Below, piece after piece: positions 38,897-46,273 of a stretch of DNA of 64,000 bases (position 1 is the stretch's first letter; the number at the start of each line of letters is the position of its first letter). A program made the position numbers and the translations under genes. The notes beneath the pieces are model-generated. The model was given only the letters and a program-made list of their open reading frames with translations. It was not told where the DNA came from and ran no database searches. Where the stretch lies: positions 51,090 to 115,089 of the forward strand of contig NZ_LGED01000147.1 of NCBI RefSeq assembly GCF_001280085.1, read 5' to 3'. Origin of the DNA: Saccharothrix sp. NRRL B-16348 (lineage in GTDB: Bacteria; Actinomycetota; Actinomycetes; Mycobacteriales; Pseudonocardiaceae).

Positions 38897-39511
38897 CTAC
38901 TGCCCCTTGGCGACGAGGGGCATCAGCACCTGTTCCACCACGCGGTCGACGAACGGCAGGTCCAGCGGGTCTCCGGTGAGCATCAACCGGTAGATCAGGG
39001 CCGCGCCCGCGATCTCGACCGCCATGCCGCGCGGCGCGTCCTGGCGGAGTTCACCGCGCTCTTCCGCGCGGTCCAGGATGCGCCGCAGCACGTCCCGCTG
39101 CGCGGTCAGGAACGTGCCGCGGAACGCCGAGGCGAGTTCCGGCTCGTGCGGCAGCTCGCCGACGAGCGCCTGCGCCGCCTTGCCGACCGGTCCGGACAGG
39201 AACGCGGCGAACGCGCTCAGGAACTCGCGCAGGTCGCCGGCGAGCGAACCGGTGTCCGGCTCGGCCAGGTTCTGCTGCGCCAGCTGCGTGCAGGTGTCGA
39301 TCACCAGGTCGAGCTTGGACTCCCACCGCCGGTAGATGGTCGCCTTGCCCGCACGGGCGCGCGCCGCGACGGCGTCCATCGTCAGCGCGCGGTACCCGAC
39401 TTCGGCCATCACCTCCAGCGCGGCCTGACGCAACGCGTCGTCCCGGCTGGCGTCCCTCGGTCTGCCTCGCTGCGGGGTCCGAGTCGCCCCGCTGTACACC
39501 GGTGTGGCCAT
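38897..39511 (-). CDS. TetR-family transcriptional regulator
   Basis: 204 residues. Helix-turn-helix in residues about 20-65 (ALEVMAEVGYRALTMDAVAAR, GKATIYRRWESK) and a C-terminal TetR_C domain resembling the mycobacterial type 16 group. The ATG at 39511 is preceded by CAGGAG; an ATG ten codons earlier is less likely. Targets unknown, with no divergent partner nearby. Confidence 0.88.
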   Translation of the reverse strand: MATPVYSGATRTPQRGRPRDASRDDALRQAALEVMAEVGYRALTMDAVAARARAGKATIYRRWESKLDLVIDTCTQLAQQNLAEPDTGSLAGDLREFLSAFAAFLSGPVGKAAQALVGELPHEPELASAFRGTFLTAQRDVLRRILDRAEERGELRQDAPRGMAVEIAGAALIYRLMLTGDPLDLPFVDRVVEQVLMPLVAKGQ

Positions 39512-39605
39512 TTCGCGCTCCTGTCGCCTTTGGCCGGACATCCTAGGCCGGATGCGCCCCGAATCAGGCTCAGATCATCTTCTCGGCCGCCGCGCCGCTT
39601 CGGGT

Positions 39606-39866
39606 TCACCCCGTCGGTGGTGGCACGAGACCCGCCCGGGTGTGGAGGTACGCGACCGAGAACGCGAGCGCGTCGCCCTCCAGCAGGTGCACGACGGCCC
39701 GCGGCGAGCGCCCGATCGCGATCTCCTCGACCAGTTGGTCGGCGGCCAGTCTGGCGGCGATCAGCCCTGGTGCGGTGGCGTCGAGTTCCTTGCCGGCGGC
39801 GCGCACGGTGACCGCCCAGTCGTCGCCGTCGCGTCGGTAGTTCGCGGTGATGGGGAGTGTGGTCAT
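39606..39866 (-). CDS. Small HicB-like-fold protein
   Basis: 86 residues. Alternating beta pattern (ITANYRRDGDDWAVTVRAAG, then a Leu/Ala-rich helix ARLAADQLVEEI, then VVHLLEGDALAFSVAYL) reminiscent of the HicB partial RNase-H fold. There is no HicA toxin next to it, so antitoxin function is doubtful. ATG at 39866; the in-frame extension upstream looks non-coding. Identity is tentative. Confidence 0.55.
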   Translation of the reverse strand: MTTLPITANYRRDGDDWAVTVRAAGKELDATAPGLIAARLAADQLVEEIAIGRSPRAVVHLLEGDALAFSVAYLHTRAGLVPPPTG

Positions 39867-40027
39867 GCCAGGCCTTCCGTCGGTCGTTGCGCCTATCTGA
39901 CCGGCGTTTGGCTTTCGGTGCGGGCTCATTCCTTCGATCGTGTGAGCACCCGGCGGGCGGCGGCGCAACCCCAGTGTCGTCACCCGATCGGGGATTCGAA
40001 TACGGTGCACCCACCGTGCATGAGCCG

Positions 40028-40054
40028 TAACACGCGGCTACCGGCCGCCGATAG
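40028..40054 (+). promoter_or_regulatory. Candidate WhiG/FliA-type promoter
   Basis: TAAC, exactly 15 bases, then GCCGATAG. It matches TAAA-N15-GCCGATAA at 10 of 12 conserved positions. It lies 38 bases before the ATG of the LAxTG surface-protein gene. Confidence 0.55.
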
Positions 40055-40091
40055 GCCATTTGGAGCAATGTCCCGGGTTTGAGAGGTCCTG

Positions 40092-40631
40092 ATGAGCCGT
40101 CGAGTGGTCGTTCTGGTGTGCCTTGCGCTGGGGTTGGCGGTCGCGCCGGGTGTGGCGTCGGCCGACCCGCCGTGGCACGTGCCGGACGGGTGGGCCGACC
40201 AGGTCCGGGGTGACGTCTGCAAGCACCGCGGCGACCCTCCGTGCCACACGCCGACCACGACCACCACGTGCACGACGACCACGGCGCCGTCGACCGGCGG
40301 GACGTCGACCGGCACCTCCACGGGCGTGACCACCACGACGACCGCCGTGTCCGGCACGTCCGCGACGTCCGTGACCAGCACGGACGTCGGCGGGACCACG
40401 ACCGCGACGACCACCTCGACGTCGAACGCGGGAGCCACCACCGGGGCGACCGGAGCGTTCGTCGCCACCGTGCCCGCCGGTGCGCCACCGGCTCCCCGGG
40501 TCGCGGTGGCGTCCGCGAACCAGGCGTTGGCGGACACGGGCGCCGCGCCACTGTGGACCGGCGTCGGCGGCCTGGCCGTGCTGCTCGCCGGCGCGGTGCT
40601 GCTGCTGCTCAGCCGCCGTCGTCGAGCCTGA
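40092..40631 (+). CDS. LAxTG-anchored Thr-rich surface protein
   Basis: 179 residues. Signal peptide 1-24 (cleavage ASA-DP), a short N-terminal head with two Cys (VCKHRGDPPCH), a long Thr/Ser/Gly stalk (about 54-120), then LADTG at residue 147, a membrane helix and tail SRRRRA. The head is too small to be an enzyme, so it is probably a spacer or surface-coat peptide. Ribosome site GAGAGG precedes the ATG. The last 23 bases overlap the convergent TetR gene. Confidence 0.8.
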   Translation: MSRRVVVLVCLALGLAVAPGVASADPPWHVPDGWADQVRGDVCKHRGDPPCHTPTTTTTCTTTTAPSTGGTSTGTSTGVTTTTTAVSGTSATSVTSTDVGGTTTATTTSTSNAGATTGATGAFVATVPAGAPPAPRVAVASANQALADTGAAPLWTGVGGLAVLLAGAVLLLLSRRRRA

Positions 40632-41235
40632 CCGTGAGCCGGCTCGCCACACCCCGCCACACGACGTCCATGACGTAGGCGGTCGCGAGCGCGGGCCCCA
40701 CCTCGGGCCTGCGCTCGCACCACAGCGCCAGCCGTTCGGTCGAACCGACCACGATCTCGGCGAACGCCTCGGCCTCCACGGCGTCCACATCGGAGTCGAA
40801 GCTGCCGATCACGGCCGCGATCAGGTCGGTCTGCTGCCGCCGGATGCCCTCGACCTCCTCGACGGCCGACGGCACGGTGATCGCCGCCTCCTGCCGCAGC
40901 AACGCCCACGACTGCTTGTGCTCGGCGATGAACTCGAAGAACGCCATCAGGCCGCGCCGCAGGATCTCCTCGGGGCCGTCCGCGCCGGTGATCGCCTGCT
41001 GGGTGCGGTCGAGCAGTTCCGTGCGCGCCCGGTGGATGCAGCCGATGAGCAGGCCCTCCTTGGAGCCGAAGTACTCGTAGAGCATCGGCTTCGACACTCC
41101 GACCCGTTCGGCGATCTCGTCCATCGACGCCGCCAGGTACCCGCGTTCGGCGAAGACGCCCTCGGCGATGTCGAGCATCTGCGCCTTGCGCTCGGCCTTG
41201 GGCATCCGCCGGCGGCGCGGCTCGGTCGTGGTCAC
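40609..41235 (-). CDS. TetR-family regulator of the adjacent monooxygenase
   Basis: 208 residues. Basic start, helix-turn-helix (AEGVFAERGYLAASMDEIAERV, SKPMLYEYFGSKEGLL), and a helical ligand domain. It is divergent from the Baeyer-Villiger-like monooxygenase gene with 78 bases between starts, containing a dyad at 41253-41275. It probably represses that gene until its substrate appears. Confidence 0.9.
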   Translation of the reverse strand: MTTTEPRRRRMPKAERKAQMLDIAEGVFAERGYLAASMDEIAERVGVSKPMLYEYFGSKEGLLIGCIHRARTELLDRTQQAITGADGPEEILRRGLMAFFEFIAEHKQSWALLRQEAAITVPSAVEEVEGIRRQQTDLIAAVIGSFDSDVDAVEAEAFAEIVVGSTERLALWCERRPEVGPALATAYVMDVVWRGVASRLTVRLDDGG

Positions 41236-41252
41236 GAAGTCCAGACTACCGG

Positions 41253-41275
41253 AGGTAACTTACTTCGAGTAACCT
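41253..41275. promoter_or_regulatory. Candidate TetR operator
   Basis: Imperfect 23-base dyad with arms AGGTAACT and AGTAACCT (7 of 8 paired) between the divergent TetR and monooxygenase genes, containing a TTACT-TCG-AGTAA inner repeat. Confidence 0.6.
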
Positions 41276-41313
41276 ACTGGAGAGTATGTAGGGCGAATCT
41301 GGAGGAGACGGGC

Positions 41314-42801
41314 ATGCACCGAGAGGTCGAAGTCCTGATCGTCGGCACGGGCTTCTCCGGCCTGGGCATGGCGATCGAGCTGAAGCGCACCGGGAAGCGC
41401 GACTTCGTCGTGCTGGAGAAGGCGAGCGACCTCGGCGGCACCTGGCGGGACAACTCCTACCCCGGCTGCGCGTGCGACGTCCCGTCCCACATGTACTCGT
41501 TCTCGTTCGAGCTGAACCCGCGCTGGTCGCGCATGTTCGCCCGGCAGCCGGAGATCTGGGACTACCTCAAGCGGGTGGCCGAGAAGTACCGCCTGCGCGA
41601 GCACATCCGGTTCGACAGCAAGGTGAGTGGCGCGCGGTGGGACGCCGACGACAAGGTCTGGCACGTCACCACCGAGAACGGCGACACGTACACGGCGAAG
41701 TCCGTGGTGGCCGGTGTCGGCGCGCTGCACATCCCGAACATCCCGACCCTGCCGGGCATCGAGGCGTTCCAGGGCAAGACTTTTCACTCGGCCGAGTGGG
41801 ACCACGACTACGACCTGCGGGGCAAGAAGGTCGCCGTCGTCGGCACGGGCGCGAGCGCGATCCAGTTCGTGCCGCGGATCGCCGACGAGGTCGACCGGCT
41901 GACGTTGTTCCAGCGCACGCCGCCGTGGATCATGCCCAAGGTCGACCGGGCCATCAACACGTGGGAGCAGAAGCTGTTCCGCGCGGTGCCGTTCACCCAG
42001 CGCCTGTACCGCAACTTCGTGTACTGGACGCGGGAGTCGAGCGCGCTCGGCTTCGCCGTGAACCCGAAGATCATGGAGTTCGCGCAGAACATCGCCAAGC
42101 GGCACATGCGCAACCAGGTGCCCGACGAGGCGTTGCGGGCGAAGTTGACGCCCGACTACACCATGGGCTGCAAGCGGGTGCTGATCAGCAACGACTACTA
42201 CCCGGCGCTCGGCAAGCCCAACGTCGACCTCGTGACCGACGGCATCGCCGAGGTGCGGGCGAACAGCGTGGTGGACCGCGCGGGCGTCGAGCACGAGGTC
42301 GACGTGATCATCTACGGCACGGGGTTCCACGTGGTCGACTCGTTCGACTACCTGGACGTGACCGGCAAGGGCGGCGTCGACCTGGCCAAGCAGTGGCGCG
42401 AGAAGGGCATCGAGACCTACTACGGCATCACGGTCTCGGGCTTCCCGAACTTCTTCTTCCTGCTCGGCCCGAACACCGGCCTCGGCCACAACTCCGTGGT
42501 GTTCATGATCGAGTCGCAGATCCGGTACGTGCGGCAGTGCCTCGAACTGCTGGACCGCCACCAGGCCGACGAGCTGGACGTGCGGCCGGAGGTCCAGGCG
42601 CGGTTCAACCGGCAGTTGCAGCGGAAGCTGTCCAAGGGCGTGTGGACCGAGGGCGGCTGCAAGAGCTGGTACCTCGACGCGCAGGGCATCAACCGCACGG
42701 TCTGGCCGGGCTTCACCTGGCGCTACTGGATGCGCACCAAGACCGTCCGCGCCGAGGACTACACCCTGACCCGCGCCCGCCGCGCCCGCGTCCCGGCCTG
42801 A
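41314..42801 (+). CDS. Flavin-containing (Baeyer-Villiger-type) monooxygenase
   Basis: 495 residues. FAD fold GTGFSG (11-16), NADPH fold GTGASA (177-182) and the fingerprint FxGxxxHxxxW as FQGKTFHSAEW (152-162), where the last Pro is Asp. GGTWRDNSYPGCACDVPSH is typical. It likely inserts oxygen next to a ketone or oxidises N/S groups, using NADPH and O2. GGAGGAG precedes the ATG. Controlled by the divergent TetR; array F follows the stop. Confidence 0.92.
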   Translation: MHREVEVLIVGTGFSGLGMAIELKRTGKRDFVVLEKASDLGGTWRDNSYPGCACDVPSHMYSFSFELNPRWSRMFARQPEIWDYLKRVAEKYRLREHIRFDSKVSGARWDADDKVWHVTTENGDTYTAKSVVAGVGALHIPNIPTLPGIEAFQGKTFHSAEWDHDYDLRGKKVAVVGTGASAIQFVPRIADEVDRLTLFQRTPPWIMPKVDRAINTWEQKLFRAVPFTQRLYRNFVYWTRESSALGFAVNPKIMEFAQNIAKRHMRNQVPDEALRAKLTPDYTMGCKRVLISNDYYPALGKPNVDLVTDGIAEVRANSVVDRAGVEHEVDVIIYGTGFHVVDSFDYLDVTGKGGVDLAKQWREKGIETYYGITVSGFPNFFFLLGPNTGLGHNSVVFMIESQIRYVRQCLELLDRHQADELDVRPEVQARFNRQLQRKLSKGVWTEGGCKSWYLDAQGINRTVWPGFTWRYWMRTKTVRAEDYTLTRARRARVPA

Positions 42802-42804
42802 CCC

Positions 42805-42968
42805 GAGCGTTCAACTCACGTGTTCTGAACGTAGGACACGCCTGTTCCGAACGTAGGACACGCGCGACGTGAAGGTAGGACTCTCGCGTTCCGAACGTAG
42901 GACTCTCGCGCGTGTCCTACGTTCGGAACGCGCGTGTCCTGCGTTCGGAACGGGTGAGGTGAACGGTC
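42805..42968. repeat. 22-base-period intergenic array F (5 reverse + 3 forward units)
   Basis: Between the convergent monooxygenase and gatD genes. Reverse words at 42805, 42827, 42849, 42871 and 42893; forward words at 42914, 42936 and 42958. Three pairs mirror exactly around 42908.5 with a 10-base centre. The central 24 bases are the exact reverse complement of those in array C. The last unit shares two bases with the gatD stop. Confidence 0.93.
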
Positions 42969-43683
42969 AGGCGGTGACGCCGGCGGCCTTGGCGCGTTCG
43001 GCGCGCAGGCGGGTCACGTCGGGCAGGTCGAGGGGACGGAGCTTGGCGCCCGTGGCCCACTCGATCAGCAGGTCGGCGATCTGCGGGTTGCGCGGCAGCA
43101 CGGGACCGTGCAGGTACGTGCACAGGATCCGGCCCTGCACCGCGCCCTCCACCCGGCCGTCGTTGCCCGTGCCCACCTTGACGTGCGCCAGCGGACGGGC
43201 GGACGGACCCAGCACGGTGCGGCCCTGGTGGTTCTCGAACCCGGTCAGCAGGCCCTCGAACAGGCCGTCGGCCGGGGTGGCGATCACCTCGCCGATGGCA
43301 CGGCTGCCGCCCGCGTGCGACGTCGAGTCGATCAACCCGAGGCCGGCGTGCGTCACCTGGTCGGCCCGGGTGAACGACTCGCCGAAGATCTGGATCCCCG
43401 CGCACACGCCGAGGATCACCGCGCCACGGGCCGCCGCGCGCTGCATGCCGGGGTGCTCGCGCAGGTGCCGCACGGCCAACGTCTGCGCCGTGTCCTCACC
43501 GCCGCCGACCACGTAGATGTCGCACGACTCCGGCACGGGCTCGCCGAACCGGATGTTCACGATCTCGGCGGAGATGCCCCGCCACGTCATCCGCTTCTCC
43601 AGCACGACGGCGTTGCCGAAGTCCCCGTACGTGCCGAGCAGGTCGGGCAGCACGAGTGCGATCTGGACCTTGCTGGTGCTCAC
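42967..43683 (-). CDS. gatD: GatD, glutaminase subunit of lipid II isoglutaminyl synthase
   Basis: 238 residues. A class I glutamine amidotransferase-like domain with nucleophile Cys94 (GVCAGIQIFG) and His192 (YLHGPVLPRNP). It supplies ammonia to MurT for amidation of D-Glu in the peptidoglycan stem. GTG start inside the murT stop. Confidence 0.94.
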   Translation of the reverse strand: MSTSKVQIALVLPDLLGTYGDFGNAVVLEKRMTWRGISAEIVNIRFGEPVPESCDIYVVGGGEDTAQTLAVRHLREHPGMQRAAARGAVILGVCAGIQIFGESFTRADQVTHAGLGLIDSTSHAGGSRAIGEVIATPADGLFEGLLTGFENHQGRTVLGPSARPLAHVKVGTGNDGRVEGAVQGRILCTYLHGPVLPRNPQIADLLIEWATGAKLRPLDLPDVTRLRAERAKAAGVTA

Positions 43684-44930
43684 TGGGCGGCCCTCGCGTT
43701 CAGGTCGCGGAATGCGGTGTAGTTCGCGATCACCTCGACCGGCCCCGGCGGCATGGCGTCGATCGCCAGCAACGGGTCCGGCACGATCGTGTGCTCGACC
43801 TCGGCGTAGGTCAGCCGGACGCCCAGGTCTGTCGCCCGCTCGCCGGACGCGATCACCTGACGTCCCCGCAGTCGCTCGAACGGCACGTCCCACAGCCACG
43901 ACAGGTCGCGCCCGTCGGCCTCGTGCGCGTTGATCACGAGCACGGCGGGGTGGTCGGCCTCCCGCACCACGGTCAGCGTCTCGCTCCACCCGGCCGGGTT
44001 CTTCGACAGCAGCAGCCGGGCCCGGTGCCCGGACCGCTGGATCGTCCGGTACCGGCCGGCCACGTTGGACACCGCGCGCAACCGCTGCACGGCCTCCTCC
44101 ACGGGCACGCCCAGCGCGGCGGCGGCGGCCGTGGCCATCACCGCGTTCGCCTGGTTGAACTTGCCGGGCAGCCGCAGCGACAGCTCCACCTTCACGCCGT
44201 TCGGCGCGACCAGGTACCCGTCGCCGGTCACCCACTGGGGCCGCGGCCGGGCCAGGTCGCACCCGGTGCAGTGCCAGTGCTCGCCCTCCCAGCGGATCGG
44301 GTCGCCGCAGCGCGGGCACGAGGCGGCGTCGTTGTGCCAGCCCGTGCCGGTGGCGACCCACACCACGTTCGCCGAGTCACGGGCCGCGGACGTCACCATG
44401 ATGTCGTCGCAGTTGGCCACCACGACCCCGGTCACCGAGGCCAGCGCCGTGCGCAGCGACTTCTCGATGGTGCGCACCTCGCCCACCCGGTCGAGCTGGT
44501 CGCGGCTGAGGTTCAGCAGCACGGCCACCGCGGGCGACGCGGCCCGCACGACCTCGGGGAAGTAGCCCTCGTCGACCTCCAGCACCGCGTACGGCGCGTC
44601 GGGCTGCTTGGACAGCGCGGTCACGTGCCCGTCGGGCATGTTCGCGCCGCCGTGGTTGGTGGCGACCTCGCCCAGGAACGACACGGCCCGGCTGAGCATC
44701 ATCGTGCTGGTGGTCTTGCCGTTGGTGCCGGTCACCAGCGCGACCTGGCGACCGGACGTCAAGTGCGCCAGCGCCTGCGGGTCGAGCTTCAGCGCGACCC
44801 GGCCGCCGATCATGCCGCCCGCGCCCAGGCCCATCTTCTGCGACAGCTTGGAACTCATGTTGCCCAGTCGCACGGCCGCCGCGGTGCGCAGCGGCAGGCG
44901 GGCTGGGTCTGCACCTGGAGTGTTCGGCAA
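43680..44930 (-). CDS. murT: MurT, synthetase subunit of lipid II isoglutaminyl synthase
   Basis: 416 residues. Mur-ligase-like: ATP site GTNGKTT (68-74), central domain and a C-terminal MurT domain. It contains the MurT-specific zinc ribbon Cys205, Cys208, Cys221 and Cys224. It activates the D-Glu carboxylate of lipid II for amidation with GatD. The start codon is TTG with a GGGAAG-like site upstream; a GTG 19 codons on (VRLGNMSSKL) is an alternative. Confidence 0.94.
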   Translation of the reverse strand: MPNTPGADPARLPLRTAAAVRLGNMSSKLSQKMGLGAGGMIGGRVALKLDPQALAHLTSGRQVALVTGTNGKTTSTMMLSRAVSFLGEVATNHGGANMPDGHVTALSKQPDAPYAVLEVDEGYFPEVVRAASPAVAVLLNLSRDQLDRVGEVRTIEKSLRTALASVTGVVVANCDDIMVTSAARDSANVVWVATGTGWHNDAASCPRCGDPIRWEGEHWHCTGCDLARPRPQWVTGDGYLVAPNGVKVELSLRLPGKFNQANAVMATAAAAALGVPVEEAVQRLRAVSNVAGRYRTIQRSGHRARLLLSKNPAGWSETLTVVREADHPAVLVINAHEADGRDLSWLWDVPFERLRGRQVIASGERATDLGVRLTYAEVEHTIVPDPLLAIDAMPPGPVEVIANYTAFRDLNARAAQ

Positions 44931-44972
44931 ACCGACTTCCCGGATCTGTCAGGGGAGGGAGATCCCCCGATG

Positions 44973-45455
44973 CTACCGGGGCCGCTGGTGGTCCAGTTCC
45001 CGCAGGGTCCGGATCAGGTCCACCGTGCTGAGCTGGCACAACTGGGCCATGTACTCCAACGCGGGCAGGTCGAGGTGCACCTCGGGCGGCTGGCCGGGCA
45101 CCAGGTGGGCGAGCCTGCCCTGCGCCCAGCGCCGCAGGGGCATCAGCTGCGGTCGCGGGTCGGCGACGACCGTGGCCAGGTCGACCGAGAGGTGTCCGGC
45201 GGGCGCGTCACCGAACACGCGTTCGTGCACCCGGGCGAGCACCTCGTGCGCGGGCACGCCCAGCGCGACGCAGATCTCCACCAATCGGACCACCGAGCAC
45301 TGGCGGGTGCCCAGTTCGTACGTGGCCAGCGTTTGCAGCGAGATGTCGCTCTGCAGCCGCCGGTTGAGCTCCTTGCGAGTCCATCCGCGCTGCTTGCGAA
45401 GGCTGCGGAGCTCATCGCCGAGCACGCGCTGGTACGCCGCTGTGTCGATCTGCAC
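44973..45455 (-). CDS. XRE-family DNA-binding protein
   Basis: 160 residues. N-terminal helix-turn-helix (LGDELRSLRKQRGWTRKELNRRL, SLQTLATYELGTRQCSVVRLVEI) of the Cro/CI type, then a helical domain of about 80 residues with no recognised ligand site. It is 42 bases upstream of murT on the same strand, so it may regulate or be expressed with murT-gatD. Confidence 0.85.
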   Translation of the reverse strand: MQIDTAAYQRVLGDELRSLRKQRGWTRKELNRRLQSDISLQTLATYELGTRQCSVVRLVEICVALGVPAHEVLARVHERVFGDAPAGHLSVDLATVVADPRPQLMPLRRWAQGRLAHLVPGQPPEVHLDLPALEYMAQLCQLSTVDLIRTLRELDHQRPR

Positions 45456-45586
45456 CGTCGATCCTCCAGTCCGCCGGGGCCCCGACAGACCCCACGCAGA
45501 TGGAAAGCGCGACAGGACGATCGCTTACGCGGGTTGTCCGATTTATCGCCCGATTGGGCTAACGAAGTGGTACTGAAAGTAGCGTT

Positions 45587-46252
45587 TCAACGCTCCAACG
45601 CGCTGGTTACGCCCGTCTCCCGTGGCCCGAGGAACCGGGGGTCGGGCTTCGTCACGACGCCGTCCCACATGGCCTTGCCCGCCGCGAACACCTCCCGGAA
45701 GTGCCCGTAGGCCGTGGTCGAGACCCGGTCGGACGTGTCGTGCCCCACGCCGAACGCCTCGATGCCCGCCGAACGGCACAGCGCCACCGCGCGGGGCAGG
45801 TGGAACTCCTGGGTCACCACGGTCAGCCGCTCGACGCCGAAGATCCGCTTCGCCCGCGTGCACGAGTCCCACGTGTCCAGGCCGGCGTAGTCGGCCACCA
45901 CGTCGTCCGCGGGCACGCCCCGGCCGATCAGGTACGTGCGCATGGCGGTCGGCTCGTCGTACTCGGTGCGGCTGTTGTCGCCGCTGACCAGCAGCACCTC
46001 GACCTTGCCCCGCCGGTACAGGTCGGCGGCCACGTCCAGCCTGCCCGCCAGGAACGGCGTCGGCGTGCCCGCCCTGGTCAGGCCCGCGCCGAGGACCAGC
46101 GCCACGGGCGCGTCCGGCACGTCCGCCGCGTCGTGCCGGTAGGCGGCGCTGCTGGTCTGCACCCACACCCACGGCGTGGCCGCGAGCACGGCCAGCAGGC
46201 CGACCGCGACCAGCACCCGCTTCCAGCGGATCCGTCTGATGAAGCTCCTCAC
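45587..46252 (-). CDS. SanA/YdcF-like (DUF218) membrane-anchored protein
   Basis: 221 residues. One N-terminal membrane helix (RVLVAVGLLAVLAATPWVWV), then a DUF218 fold: VALVLGAGLTRAGTPTPFLAGRLDVAADLYR, LLVSGDN, EPTAMRTYL, and TQEFHLPRAV. SanA affects envelope permeability in enterobacteria; the reaction is unknown. It stands in a cell-envelope neighbourhood, just downstream of the LCP gene on the same strand. Confidence 0.88.
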   Translation of the reverse strand: MRSFIRRIRWKRVLVAVGLLAVLAATPWVWVQTSSAAYRHDAADVPDAPVALVLGAGLTRAGTPTPFLAGRLDVAADLYRRGKVEVLLVSGDNSRTEYDEPTAMRTYLIGRGVPADDVVADYAGLDTWDSCTRAKRIFGVERLTVVTQEFHLPRAVALCRSAGIEAFGVGHDTSDRVSTTAYGHFREVFAAGKAMWDGVVTKPDPRFLGPRETGVTSALER

Positions 46253-46273
46253 GGCTGCCCCCCGAGTAGACGA

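Noticed and set aside
39606..39866. HicAB toxin-antitoxin system
   Set aside because: Only a HicB-like fold is suggested; no HicA-type toxin lies on either side.
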